A stretch of 64,000 nucleotides of DNA from Thamnaconus septentrionalis (Eukaryota > Chordata > Actinopteri > Tetraodontiformes > Monacanthidae): NCBI GenBank assembly GCA_009823395.1, contig CM020510.1, forward strand, positions 7,349,773 through 7,413,772, in the 5' to 3' direction. The translations under genes were made by a program, and so were the position numbers. The notes below the pieces were generated by a model, which worked only from the letters and a program-made list of their open reading frames with translations, had not been told where the DNA came from and ran no database searches. Numbering within the stretch: position 1 is the stretch's first letter; every line of letters begins with the position of its first letter. Shown here piece after piece: positions 49,794-62,013 of the stretch.

Positions 49794-51150
49794 GTTCCAC
49801 GATGCGTGATGGACATCAAATATATTAAATAGTTGGCAGCGATGGATAAGTTCCCTGTGATACTGCACAATCAGAGAAAACCTAATGGACGAGACTGACA
49901 GAATATTTACAGGGTTATATACAGTGTGCGGCTTCAAAAATAGTTTAACAATTAACCTGAGAGAGGGGCCTGAATGGATAAGGTGTGTAGGAGACAGATA
50001 AGGCAAAGAGCCATTGCAACAGTCCACCGAGATGGAATCTCTTTGTTCTCCACTGGCTGCTTTGACAAAAATCTGAATATTAAAGGGGTGTTTTATTATT
50101 AACATTATATACTACAGGGTTTTGTTTTGTTTTTTTTAATTGATGGGCACTTCCTGTTTTGATGTTTAAACTCTAACAAATTTAGTGCATATTGCAATAA
50201 AACAAAACAAAAACAAATGCATGGCATGTCTTGAGCCATGTTACTCTTTATTACATAAGATTCCCTGGTAGTGAGTGCAACGCGAAGAGTGAGTGTTTCC
50301 TAATACTGCCAAGCAAAGTTGTTAATGGGCCAAAGAACTGTCTGGCGTTGCGTCATCTGAAAAACAAAACAGTTCCTTGGAAAAGCCTCAGAGTGACACT
50401 GAAATACAGGTGAACCAGCTTGTGCTTCTGTTTCCCTTACATAATTGCTTTGTCTATAGCTCAAGACAAACATATGTTTGTTTTTAACTGCCGACGGAGT
50501 CCTTGACAGCTCCTGCACGCAGAGCTGATTAACTTATGATAACCTCAGAGGTTAAATGGAGAGGTTAATAAGTTTTAAGAGGGCCACTGGACAATGGCAC
50601 GAAACACCTTGAAAGGTTATATCCAGAGGTTACAAAAACTCAAACTTGTTGTAAACTCAAAGAGTATTTTAAATGATAAGGTGAATTTTACCATAAGTGG
50701 GGCTTTAATCGTGTTTTCTCACAATTGCATTTTTGGAGGACTTCGTAAAACATTTGAAATTTTGAGAACTTCGCAGCATTTTTGTATTTAATAAACAGTT
50801 TACATTATTGAATCTCGAAAGAAATTATACCCGGAAGTAGCAATGACCTCCGCGTCCAGTAGGTGTCACCAAAATACTTAGCTCTGACCATGGTTCTGAC
50901 TTTGAAACCAGTTTCGCTTCCGCTGTTTGTTTTGCGGCTCAGCTTTGCTGTGGCGCTCCGGGGAAGTCACGCTAACTTTAACACACACACCAACCTTAGG
51001 CACAATGCTCATTCAACACGTTGCGAAGGTAAATTGAAACTACAGCACACAAATCAAGGCAACCAGCGGTTCTCTTGCACTCCAAACTCAACAGGAGCGG
51101 AAAAAAAAAAAAAAAAAAAAAAGGTTTCTTGCGTTTTACCGTCGTTCGAC
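49794..51150. other. Divergent spacer, slc13a2 / slc46a1 copy A
   Basis: A 1.36-kb region between two head-to-head transporter genes, presumably holding both promoters. GC content rises after about 50830 toward the copy A start. An A-run of about 24 at 51101-51123 lies close before the ATG. No TATA box I would trust. Confidence 0.5.
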
Positions 51151-51492
51151 ATGAACGAGCCGGACACGACGAGGATCCTCAGCCGGGACTCGCTCGCCGG
51201 GACGCAGGATGATTCGCCGGCGGCTGACGACTGCGAACGGCCAGAGGAGAAGCCCGCCACCACCCGCGCCGGGTGGCCAACCCGGTGCCCGGTGACGGTG
51301 GAGCCGGTGATGTTCTTCGCCATGTTCTCGCTGATCCTACAGGGTCCGCTGTCCACACAGTATCTGTTCGACAGGATGAGCCAGGAGGTCGGCTTCAACC
51401 GCTCCAGGACGTCCGAGTGCGGCGGCAACGGCTCGCTGCCCCCCGATCCTTTGCAGAAGGTTGCATGGCTTTTTTTTTTTTTTTTATATATA

Positions 51493-51580
<88 letters not shown>

Positions 51581-54283
51581 ATAAACAATTTAAAAAAAAA
51601 AAAAAACAGTCCTATACTCTGTCAATCTACCTCACAATATGCCAATATTGGCCATGGTCAGTAACACAGTTACTAGAGGTAGGTTTGTCCCAGAGTCAAC
51701 AACTGACTTGGGAGCCTGAAGACCCCTGGCCAGGGTTTGGTGTTTTGACTTGGTAATCACTCAATTTTCTTTCTTAATCTCTCTCTCTCACACACATAGA
51801 AATATATACATATATACATGATTTTTCTTTTCTACACACACATGTATGTATGTTTGTATTTCAAGAGCTGCGCCGCCACTAGAGAGGGGAAGTACAGTGA
51901 CAAATGCAAGCTAAGCAACAGGAAGATGATGAGCGTGCACATTCATGAGTTTACAAGGTCACTTGACTAGGACAAAGAGCCATGACATGGCATGTTGAGT
52001 GCATGAGGACTTTTCTTTTATTATTTTTCAAATTCTAACATTAGTGCAGAAACTTGTATCTAAACCAGGGGTGGGCAAACTATTTGACTGGTGGGCCACA
52101 ATGGGTTCTAAAATTTTACTGAGGGGCCGGATCAGGAGCAGATAGATGGAGTGCTTTTGGTGAGCCACCTCATCGAAAACATGTGCTTTATTGTTGACTG
52201 AAAATGAACAAAAGCATTAGAATAAAGTATCTGTCTTTGAAGCTCCAGGGTATTTAGCTCTTTACTGAAATTACTTTTAAAACACTGAAAAAATGAATGA
52301 AATGATGAAATACACCTATTTTATTACTCACTTACTATTAATATAATTCCTTCAATTTTGACAGGCTGAATTAAAAAAGCTTAACAGGCCACATACGGCC
52401 CCCAGGCTGTAGTTTGTCTCTGTCTTTAGACATACTGAATGCAGTAATAGCTTAGTTTATAGATCTCAATTCAGCCATAAAAACTGAATGTATTCACCTG
52501 TTTTTTCTTCCTCCTGCTGTTTTTCAGGAGGTAGAAGCACTTGCTGCACATTGGAATCTATACATCAACCTGATGGGCTTCGCCTTGGGGATGCTGATGG
52601 TGCCTCTCCTCGGTTCCTGGAGTGATTTTGCCGGTCGCAGGGTCATCCTGATCATCCCCAGTATTGGCATGGCCCTCCAAGCTGCAGTTTACCTGCTGGT
52701 GATGTACCTGGAGCTGCCCGTGGTCTACTTCTTGATAGGCAGGATTTTCAGTGGGCTCTCGGGGGACTTCAGCGTCATCCTGGCTGGCTGCTTTTCATAT
52801 GTGGCGGACATCAGCGACAGAAGGACTCGCACCTTCAGGGTTGCGATACTTGAAGCCTGCCTGGGCGTCTCGGGGATGCTCGCCAGCATCATAGGCGGCC
52901 AGTGGAAGCAAGCACAAGGGTAAGAAAACTACACTGAGAAATTTTTTTTCAAACGGTCTAAAAGCGTCTGATTTTTCCCAAATTATTCCTGCTCCAGGTA
53001 CATCAAGCCCTTTTGGTTGGTCCTGGCCACTAACTTGGCCTCAGCTCTCTACGTCTACCTGTTTTTGAGAGAGACTGTCCCGTCAGACACGACGGCCAAG
53101 TTCCCCGGTTTCCACCACTACAAGACCGTGTGGCGGCTTCTGTCAACAGGGGGCACCACAGCGGGGGAGGAGGGCCGACACTTCCACAGAATCAAGCTGT
53201 GGCTCTACCTGCTGTGCTTCTTTGTTGTGGTGATGGTGCACAGCGGCTCAGTGAGCCTGTTTGTGCTGTACGAGCTGAGCTCGCCGCTGTGCTGGGGGTC
53301 CACCCTGATCGGTTTTGGATCGGCCACTCTGCACGTGGGCTACCTCAGCAGCCTGCTGGGGCTGAAGCTCATGCAGCGCTGCCTGGCAGACTCCTGGGTG
53401 GCTCTGATAGGCCTTCTGTCCAACATCGCCGGGCTGGTGGTCATCTCTATCTCCGACAACACCCAGCTCATGTTCACAGGTGATCAGAAATAGAAATCAA
53501 CACCAGATGCAAAGTAAAATGGGCATTTTCAGCACATTTTCTACTTATTTGCAAAAGGGAAATTTTTATACGCCATCTCTCTGCTTATGTGTCTGTCACC
53601 AGGATATGGTCTGAACTTCCTCTTCATGACCACAACACCCGTGATCAGGTCGAAGCTGTCAAAGTTAGTCGACACATCACAACAAGGCAAGCCACACCAT
53701 GATTTCTTGATGCAATGCAGTGCAGTGTAACTATTTGCTCCATTAACGTAAAAACAATAATTAAACATGAAAAGCAGTACGGAGAAATGTGTTTTGAGTA
53801 GTGATTTCAATGATGGCAGGTCAGTACAGTTTATTCTGCAAATACAACTATTGGTCGCTCATACTAAACACAAGGAGCTTGTGCTTTGCAACCAGCGTAA
53901 ACCTCGTACGCTTGATGCTAAGCTAATATCGCACAGCCTCGAGCAATACTTATCTCCTCTGGAAATGACATCTCCAAAAAAAACTTTTTTTTTTTCTTTC
54001 ACATTATTCCAATAGGTGCCTTGTTTGCTGCGGTTGCTTGCGTGGAGAGTTTGTGTTTTCTGGTGGGCACCTCCCTCTATAACGCCCTGTACCCAGCAAC
54101 GCTGCACTTCATGAAAGGCTTCCCCTTTCTGTTCGGTGCCTTATTGCAACTGATCCCCGCCGGGATAATTGGGTGAGTTTGGTTCCTTCTCATCACCGTC
54201 AGTGTAACTGACAGATAAGAAAGAGGTTTTGTGTTGGTCTTTGCAGGGTCCTGCAGTGTTTAGACCCGAGGACGGACCACTGA
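51151..54283 (+). CDS. slc46a1: Proton-coupled folate transporter, tandem copy A
   Basis: Major-facilitator carrier for H+-coupled folate uptake (PCFT) in gut and other epithelia. Exons: 51151-51459, 52528-52919, 52998-53479, 53603-53686, 54016-54172, 54247-54283; 1461 nt, 486 residues, in frame. The ATG at 51151 opens a hydrophilic N-terminus, then [24 protein letters not shown] (first membrane helix). The family motif [10 protein letters not shown] is intact (human D109, R113). Also present: GDF (D156), ILEAC (E185), FHHY (H247), VHSG (H281), VIRSKLSK (R376) and KGFPFLFG (P425), numbered by the human protein. N-glycan sites NRS and NGS lie in the first loop beside the disulphide Cys. Intron 4 has a GC donor (CAAG|GCAAGC). 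This is the copy with most human-type functional residues and the best candidate for the ancestral folate carrier. Confidence 0.92.
51470..51574 (+). repeat. T-run and (TA)n array just after a donor site
   Basis: A T-run of about 16 and then about 44 TA units starting within 30 nt of the donor of slc46a1 copy A exon 1. Confidence 0.97.
52066..52430 (+). mobile_element. Nonautonomous hAT-like element
   Basis: The left end CAGGGGTGGGCAAACT and the following 'gggccacaatgggttc' and 'aggggccggatcaggag' phrases are typical of short hAT-derived elements. The right end (about 52411-52430, AGTTTGTCTCTGTC) is a decayed inverted copy of the left terminus. No transposase is present. Target-site duplication is not clear. 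It sits in intron 1 of copy A. Confidence 0.6.
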
Positions 54284-55643
54284 GACCACACAGTGTCCCG
54301 AATGGAGGCCAGTTTGTGGCGGTGGCGGTCAGGTGAACAGTTGTTACAGGGGCGTCAGTCCGATAATGAAGGATCTGAGACTCTGCGAGGGACTTAATGA
54401 GGTTAATGCAGCAGCGGGGTCACCTGACCTGACTGTGGGAAGCCAGCCTCACCAAAGTAAACGTGAGCAAAGGATGAAGAGTCAAAATCAGTAACTGACA
54501 ATAAAAAAAAATCTCGTTCAAGATTTTTATTGTAATAATTGTTCATTTTCTAGCATCTGAGTCATATATTGTGACATGCATTTCCCATCTATATTTTTCA
54601 GTCAGTGGCTCTAACATATTACTTAGTAAGCATCAGTGAGCTGTAATGTTTTTAATAGAGTTATCAATCCATGGGAAACCTAATGAATTTGAGAGGTTTG
54701 GTGCCAAGCGAAGGATGGTTGTTGTATCTGGAGCAGGATACTGTGTTTACCCTGCGTTCTTCCTTCCAGAGATCACAGAGCATTTTATTTCCACAGATCT
54801 GTGTCTCCCTGGATACAGATTCAGGGAACATTAGATAGTCAACGGTCTTTGACATTTTATAGCGATAGAATCTCTCTTTAGGTTATTAAGTTCTGAATGA
54901 TAGTTTTGAAAGTTGTTTTTTTTTACAGTGTTGTTGAAGCCTTGACTGAAACCTACTTTTTAATAAAACCATCAAACGTAAGCTGCTGAATTAGTCTGAA
55001 CACACACAAAGGGACTCTAGAACTGAACATTGTTGCTGTTTGAGATGCGTGCTGATTGTTCTTGGTTGGTGAATAATCTTAAAGTAAATTGTGTCTGGGT
55101 ATCTGTGTGATTTAAATGTCTTTTTGTCTTAATATTTGTGTCATTAATGACATGACCAATTAAATACCCTGATATTTTTTTTAAATAAATTAATTGGAGA
55201 AAAACCTGTTTTCTGCTTTTCTAAAGGACCACACGAATGTAAACAGAGGACTAAATCGTTCTTGAGGGAATATTAATGACTTGTGTGTGCTGTAATTTTA
55301 TTCAATTCCACAGACAGGCCCAACAAACAGAAGAAAAAGAAAAAGTTTGGAACGGCTGACGGATCTGAAGATGTAGTTAAACTGTAAGCTGCCAGAGGGT
55401 GGTGCCAGTTTGTGCTAGCTAAATAGCTTGGTGAAATTGTTGCCAGTAGACCGTCTCAGTATATTTACACATCTAGTGCTGATAAGCCAGTTTAACTGGT
55501 TAAACAGGCTTGTTGGATAGATACAAAGACAACTCCTGCTCACATCTGAGTAGAGGCTGGAGCTGCTGACTCATCATCACCTCAAAACAAAGTTACGGTA
55601 CCGGTGTTCGTTTGCTGTTGTTTTACCGTAAAACTGGTTCGAC
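54284..55643. other. Spacer, slc46a1 copy A to copy B
   Basis: AATAAA at 54500-54505 and 54962-54967 are candidate polyadenylation signals of copy A. A possible alternative terminal exon lies at 55318-55387 (see findings). Otherwise nothing recognised. Confidence 0.55.
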
Positions 55644-58284
55644 ATGAACAGAGCCGCACATGTGATGAGGTCTCGCCTGCCTGAGGCATCCAACGCCGGC
55701 TGGGGTCGCTCTGAGCAGCCGGAGGCTCCGTCCTGGCGGTCGAGTATGTGCCGCTTGCCGCTGGTGTCCGTGGAACCGGTGGTGGTCCTCACCATGTTCT
55801 CCGTGGCGCTGCACGACCCTCTGTCCACACAATATCTGTGGGCGCGCATCAGCGAGGACCTCAGCTACAACCGCACCAAGAAGTCCGGATGCGGCAGCAG
55901 CAATGCCGACCCCCTGCAGAAGGTTACAACTCGTCATTGTTTTTGACTCACTGACAAAGATGCATATCACATTCATATGTCTTCGGCAGTTGTAGTTCCA
56001 CAAGTCTGCTGAAATTATAGGTGCATTGCTTGAGGAAACCGTATAATAATAACTTGTTTGTTTTTAGTTCTGTCTGTGAAAGTTATTTTCATGTTGAATA
56101 TTCAAAAATAACTTTCCAATAGTCAATATATTATAAATGAGCATGAACAAATCCCACTGTAAACCATCTTTGATTGACCATTGGATAAATACAATGCATA
56201 ATAAAACAATTATGGGTATTGAAAGCACCATATGCCACCTAGTGTGTGTCTGTTTTTTTGCAGGAGGTGGAGGCGCTGACTGCCAAGTGGAACCTCTGTA
56301 TCAATATCGGAGGCTTCTTTGTAGGTCTCTTGGTCGTCCCCCTGCTGGGCTCCTGGAGTGACCTCGCGGTCGCAGGCCCGTCCTCATCCTGTCCAACCTG
56401 GGATTGGCCATCCAGTCGCTGGTTTACCTGCTGGTCATGTACCTGAAGCTGCCTGTGGCGTACTTCATGGTGGGCCGGGTCCTCTGTGGACTTTTGGGGG
56501 ACTTCAACGTGTCACTGGCTGTCTGCTTCTCATACATTGCCGACATCAGTGACAGCAGGACTCGCACCTTCAGGGTCGCCATCCTGGAGGCGTGCATGGG
56601 CATTTCGGGCATTCTTGCGGGCGTCATCGGAGGGAGGTGGATGCAGGCACAAGGGTGAGAAACATGTCTTCAGATATCAGATTAATGCTTTTTATGTGAA
56701 TAGCTGATTCCATCTTCTTCTCCTGCTCCAGGTATATCCAGCCCTACTGGTTAGTACTGGCCACTAACGTCTCGTCTGCTCTCTACGTCTACCTGTTCTT
56801 GAGAGAGACTGTCTGGCCGGACCCCAGCGCAAAGCTCCTCACTTCCCGCCACTACAAGGCCGTGTGGCGGCTTCTGTCAACAGGGGGCGACGCGACGGAG
56901 GAGAGAGGACGCCTTCACAGAGCCCAGCTGTGGCTCTACCTGCTGTGCTTCTTCATCGAGGTGGCCGTGCACAAAGGCTGCGGCATTCTGTATGTGCTGT
57001 ACGAGCTGAGCTCACCGCTGTGCTGGGGCCCGACCCTGATCGGTTTTGGATCGGCGGCTCTCCACATGGCGTACCTCAGCAGCCTGCTGGGGCTAAAACT
57101 CATGCAGCGCTGCCTGGCAGACTCCTGGGTTGCTCTCATAGGCCTGTTATCCAACATCGCAGGGCTGCTGGTCTTCTCGGTGGCCAACACCACCCAGCTG
57201 ATGTTCACAGGTGATGCATGGTGGGAAGAAAATAGAAAGTTTTCTTGTACAGGAGTCCAGCACTGGTACAGGATAGGTATAGAACCCCCTCCCCACCTTT
57301 CAAGGGGCTTTCTACTGACCAACTGTTGCATGAAAGCAGCAAACTAAATTTTGATCTCAATAAATTGTGGCAGTTTTACAGCAGTTTAATCAGAGCTAGA
57401 GATCAATACACGCAATCAAAATCTTTCCTTCCAACTGGTTTTTGCAAGAGGTTTTTTTTTTCCATGGCTGCAGCACATCACACCACAAAGCAATTGTACC
57501 TTCAAGTGTTCTTCACTTGATCTTTTGTCAACAGACAGTAAAGAATCTGACAGGCCCACTTTGCTTTGCCTTGCAGGGTTACATTAAAGTGCACACGCAC
57601 AAACAGAAAAGATATTGCCGTCATGACAAAAGTTGATATGTGGTTTCACTGTAATATGTTCAGGTTATGCGCTGTGTCTCTTTTTCATGACGACGACGCC
57701 TGTGCTCAGATCCAAGCTGTCAAAGTTGGCCGACTCGTCACAACAAGGTGAGTGCACACAAATCACAAAAATGTTTAAATAAATGAATGAAACGTTTAAA
57801 GAAAGAAAATGATTTTAACTCAGCATAACACAAAAGCTAGGGGAAAGTTCGACTGACAGTGAATGGAAACCAGGCAAACCAGGGTGATCAGATTTAGTTG
57901 TCGTGCCTCATCGTTGCAATGAACTGTTTTGACTGTCAAGCTGTTCACACTGTTCCCCTTACCACCACCACACACTCACACACACAGGTGCCCTGTTTGC
58001 CACTGTTGGCTGTGTGAAGGCCTTGTGTTTTCTGGTGGGCAGTAGCTTCTACAACACTCTCTACCCAGCCACAGTGCACTTCATGAAGGGATTCTCCTTC
58101 CTCTTTTCTGCCTTCATCCTACTGGTTCCCAGTGGAATTATTGGGTGAGTTTGAACACTACTACTTTACCATGAGTTTGTTTTTTTTAAGTGTATGAGTA
58201 ACAATGTAAAATCATGTTTGCTTTCATAGATACCTGCATTATGTTGAGCAGAGGCGAGACAATAGAGGCTCCCCAACCCCTTGA
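55644..58284 (+). pseudogene. slc46a1: Proton-coupled folate transporter, tandem copy B (single-base frameshift)
   Basis: Second tandem PCFT-like gene. Exons by homology: 55644-55922, 56264-56654, 56732-57210, 57664-57747, 57988-58144, 58230-58284. Exon 2 is 391 nt where copies A and C have 392. Within 56361-56375 the codons for the motif [10 protein letters not shown] lack one G (GCGGTCGC against GCGGGTCGC in copy C). As written, translation runs out of frame and stops at 56444-56446, giving about 153 residues. Everything else is open with canonical splice sites, and a frame with the base present would total 481 residues. Copy B keeps E185, H247, H281 and R376 equivalents but has Ser for P425. 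It is a recent pseudogene, a segregating null allele or a sequence error; the sequence alone cannot tell. Confidence 0.85.
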
Positions 58285-58940
58285 GCTGATCACAGGCCAT
58301 GTCATCCAGGTGTGGCCGCTAATCAGCAGATGATTGGCTGCAAATCAGCATCCAGATTGTTGAACTTTCTGCCACCTGCTGTCACAGACACAATCAAGAC
58401 CAACGAATGGACTGAAAAACCTCTGTGCCAATGCAGTAACTGTGTTTCACTGTGCGACTGACTACACACACACAAATGCTCTAAGGCTTCATTGGTGAAT
58501 TTCTGAAGTACATTTGCACAATGTGCACATTGCAGACTAATGCAATAATAATTAAAAAAAAAAAAAGTGATTTAAAAAAAAGTATGGCTGAGCGTTTTTA
58601 TTTTAGTAAATTATTTTGAATCTTCTCTATTGAGAATTTTTAAGAAGTTATTGTGAGATGGTAAACGATGTCATCATAACCAACTTTTTAAATAAATAAA
58701 TAACAGTTTTAAACCTTTCCCTTATTTGTAAACATACTGACATAATCGTGTAATCAAACGAGTTTGCTTTTTTGTTTTGTTTTTTATTGCCGATTTACTT
58801 TGAAATAATGCACTTCGCCAGATTCGCCAGAAGATGGGGCTGCGCTCTTTTGGCGTGTCATTATTCCTTTAACTTAACGTGCCCCGTGAATTCAAACAAG
58901 GTGCTATCAGAGTGACTATGAACTGTGTTCATTACGCGAA
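58285..58940. other. Spacer, slc46a1 copy B to copy C
   Basis: 3' UTR of copy B (overlapping AATAAATAAATAA near 58690) and the promoter region of copy C. No other feature seen. Confidence 0.5.
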
Positions 58941-61900
58941 ATGACCGAGGGGGACACGGAGGAGATCATCGGCCGCGATGAGCTCACCGCCTCAGCCGAT
59001 TATGGAACCAACCAATGCAGCAATACGGAGGAGACGGTGCCGACCGCCTCCACCTGCTGCCCGCGACCCATCAAACTCACCTGGCGGCCGGTCACCGTGG
59101 AGCCCGTGATGTTCCTCGTCATGTTCTCCCTGGCGCTGAACGTCCCGCTGTCCACTCAGTACGTGTGGGACCGCATCAGCGAGGACCTCGGCTTCAACGG
59201 CTCCAGGAGCTCCGGGTGTAGCAACAAGTCCCTGAGCCTTGACCCGGTGGCCAAGGTGGGATGATGGGTGGACCGTGGACCAGAACAACTTCTGATGTCA
59301 AGGCATCTGTTAACTGTTTCAAATTGCTAGGAACTTTGAATTTATGGGAATGGTCTAGCATTTAGATTTGATTTTAGTTGTGTCAAGTTTACAGACTTTT
59401 CATGTAAACTCTTTTCCTTTTTGCGTTATGCTTTAATGACACGTTTATATATAAGGGCGGAAAAAAGTGTTCTTTATCAAACTGTTATTTTTTAAAGAAA
59501 AATTTAAAAACAAAAAAGCTCCACTGGCAATGTTAAGACATTAAACATCATTGCGGCCCCTGAAGCAAAACTCATCTCGTGTGAATAGGTGAAGTTAGCT
59601 AACAGGGCGGTCAGATCATTATGCACACAGGTAATGTCTGGGAACACCAGCTACAGGCTAAATTATCACAATGCACACATTAAAACTAGAACTTGTTTAT
59701 TTCAATCCCCAACTGTCTATTTAATAGGAAACTTGAAGCACTTTCTGAGTTTGAATATGAACTTTTTTTTTTTTGTTTTTGTTTTTTTGCTTTTTTGAAG
59801 GAGGTGGAAATCTTGTCAGTCAATTGGAACCTGTACATCACCGTTGGCCAATATTCTGTGGCCATGGTCCTGGTGCCTCTGCTGGGCTCCTGGAGCGACC
59901 TAGCGGGTCGCAGACCCGTCCTGATCATCTCCAACCTGGGCATGGCCATCCAAGCTGTGGTCAACCTGCTGGTGCTCTACCTGAAGCTGCCCGTCTTCTA
60001 CCTCCTCCTGGCCAGGATGCTGAGCGGACTGACGGGGGACTTTGTTGCGGCCATGGCCGTCTGCTACTCTTACGTAGCAGACATCAGCGACCAGAGGTCG
60101 CGCACCTTCAGGGTCGCCATCTTGGAAGCGTGCCGGGGCGTTTCGGCCATGCTGGCCAGCGTGCTCGGAGGAAAGTGGGCGCAGGCAGATGGGTAAGAAA
60201 ACAGGTTTGCCATATGAAGTGGAAATATGAGAGGCAGACTGAGCCATAACTCACTCTTCCACACAAGGTCTACAGTTGTAGTAAGTACTGAAGATAAAGA
60301 AGAAACAGGTGTGTCCAGACTTTTGACTGGTAGTGTGCATGTGAGAGATTTTGACTGTGTATGTGTAAGACTTTGACTATATATGTAAGAGAGTTTGACC
60401 TTGCATATTAGAGTGAGTTTGAGTTACGGCCCATACGGCATGCATTGAAAGACATAACTGTTCTTCTATGTCTGTCTGCCATCAGGTACATTAAGCCTTT
60501 CTGGATGGTTCTGGTCATGAACCTAGCCACCGTTTTCTACGTGTACCTGTTTGTGCCAGAGACAATGCTGCCCATCCCGGGCGCCAAGTTGTTCTCCTTG
60601 CGCCACTACAAGGCCGTGTGGCAGCTTTTATCGTCAGGAGGTGGCGCCACAGCAGCAGGAAGAAGAACAAGAACAAGGCTGTGGCTGTACCTGCTCAGCT
60701 ACTTCATCGTGCTGGTGGTGCACGTGGGGAGCTTTTCCTTGTATGTGCTGTACGAGCTGAGCGCGCCGCTGTGCTGGAGCTCCTCTCTGATTGGCTACGG
60801 ACTGGCGCTCTTGAACTTGACGAGCCTCATCGGCCTGCTGGCGCTGAAAGTCACGCAGCGCTGCCTGGAGGAATCCTGGGTGGCTCTGATGGGCCTGGTG
60901 TCCAACATGGCGGGGCTGCTGGTCTTCTCGATGGCCAACACCACAGGGCTCATGTTCACAGGTGAACGTCAAGACTGGACCAGATGTCCAGGGTATCAAT
61001 ATGTATCTGAAGAAAACACCATATTTAGCCCTCTGTTTTCAGCCACTTATGAAAGAAATACTTTCCTGCTAAAGAGATTATTAAGATTTTTCTGTTTGCA
61101 ATTTTTTTTATCCAACCAGACATTAAACACTCTGATTGACTGATTCACTGTGGCCAGAATGAATCTTTAAGATCAGAATTACAAATGTCAAAATGCATCA
61201 TACAACTGCTGTGTCATTTGGTCCTGATATGTGCAAGTTATGGCCACTTCGTAGTGACACGATGTTGTGTTGTGTGTGTCTCACCAGGTTACGCTCTGTG
61301 TTTCCTCTACATGACCACCTCACCTGTGCTCACCTCCAAGATGTCCAAGCTGCTTGGACCGCTAGAACAAGGTGAGTCACCAAATTCAGCCTTTGACACA
61401 ACAAGCTGTGCGTTGGAATTCAGCCAGTCACCCACAGCAACTTGAAGAGATGAACTCTTTTGGTGACACACTGCAACAGTGCTGGTCAGTTTTGCTGCAG
61501 GTCTGAGGTCTGCGGCCTGAAGCAGGTGTGCTGTTTCTGCAGGTGCCCTGTTTGCCACCATTGCCTGCGTGTCGAGCCTGTCCCACCTTGTCGGGTACAG
61601 CCTCTTTAACTGGCTGTTTGCAGCCACGCTGCACTTGATGAAGGGCTTCAGCTTCTTGTTTGCTGTTGCACTCCTGCTGATCCCCAGTGGAATAATAGGG
61701 TGAGTTTGCTTCCATTCCTGCTGGCTTTGGCAAAGGAAATGGCATTAATCATAATACACAGGTAATGTTGCCCCTGGCACTCATAGGAAGCCTCACACTA
61801 GCTAACCTAGTAGCACTTTCCAAGATTTACTGATATACTTCCAATCATCATATTGATGCATGATTTAAGCCCAGAGGATTTCTAAAAAAAAAAGAAAAGA

Positions 61901-62013
61901 AAAGAAATGCAATGTGGCATAAGATCCTTTTTCTTTTCACTCTTTGTCTTCTGTGTTTGTTTGGTAGGGTCCTCAAGTGTATAGACCAGAGGAGAGAGAG
62001 AGGAGCGAGCTGA
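58941..62013 (+). CDS. slc46a1: SLC46A1-like transporter, tandem copy C (diverged)
   Basis: Third tandem PCFT-like gene, intact. Exons: 58941-59255, 59801-60192, 60486-60961, 61288-61371, 61543-61699, 61968-62013; 1470 nt, 489 residues. The first helix reads [42 protein letters not shown] (H247) and VHVG (H281) are present. Two residues essential in human PCFT are replaced: the S318 position is Gly (60832-60834) and the R376 position is Thr (61332-61334). The P425 position is Ser (61650-61652), as in copy B. N-glycan sites NGS and NKS are in loop 1. The stop at 62011-62013 follows a GA-rich tract, and a proline-rich open frame continues in another phase to 62231. It may transport folate with changed pH or substrate dependence, or another solute; only the family is certain. 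Confidence 0.9.
60308..60425 (+). repeat. Transposon-end-like phrase and degenerate minisatellite
   Basis: GTGTCCAGACTTTTGACTGG at about 60311 resembles a phrase common at the ends of teleost interspersed repeats. It is followed by about four imperfect 22-24-bp units of the type 'gtgtatgtgtaagactttga' in intron 2 of copy C. Confidence 0.45.

Noticed and set aside
52066..52430. Possible autonomous transposon in slc46a1 copy A intron 1
   Set aside because: Only about 360 bp with no transposase frame. Treated as a nonautonomous hAT-like remnant.
60634..60999. Minus-strand open frames over slc46a1 exons (several of 100 codons or more)
   Set aside because: They are antisense shadows of GC-rich exons, present at the same place in all three copies.
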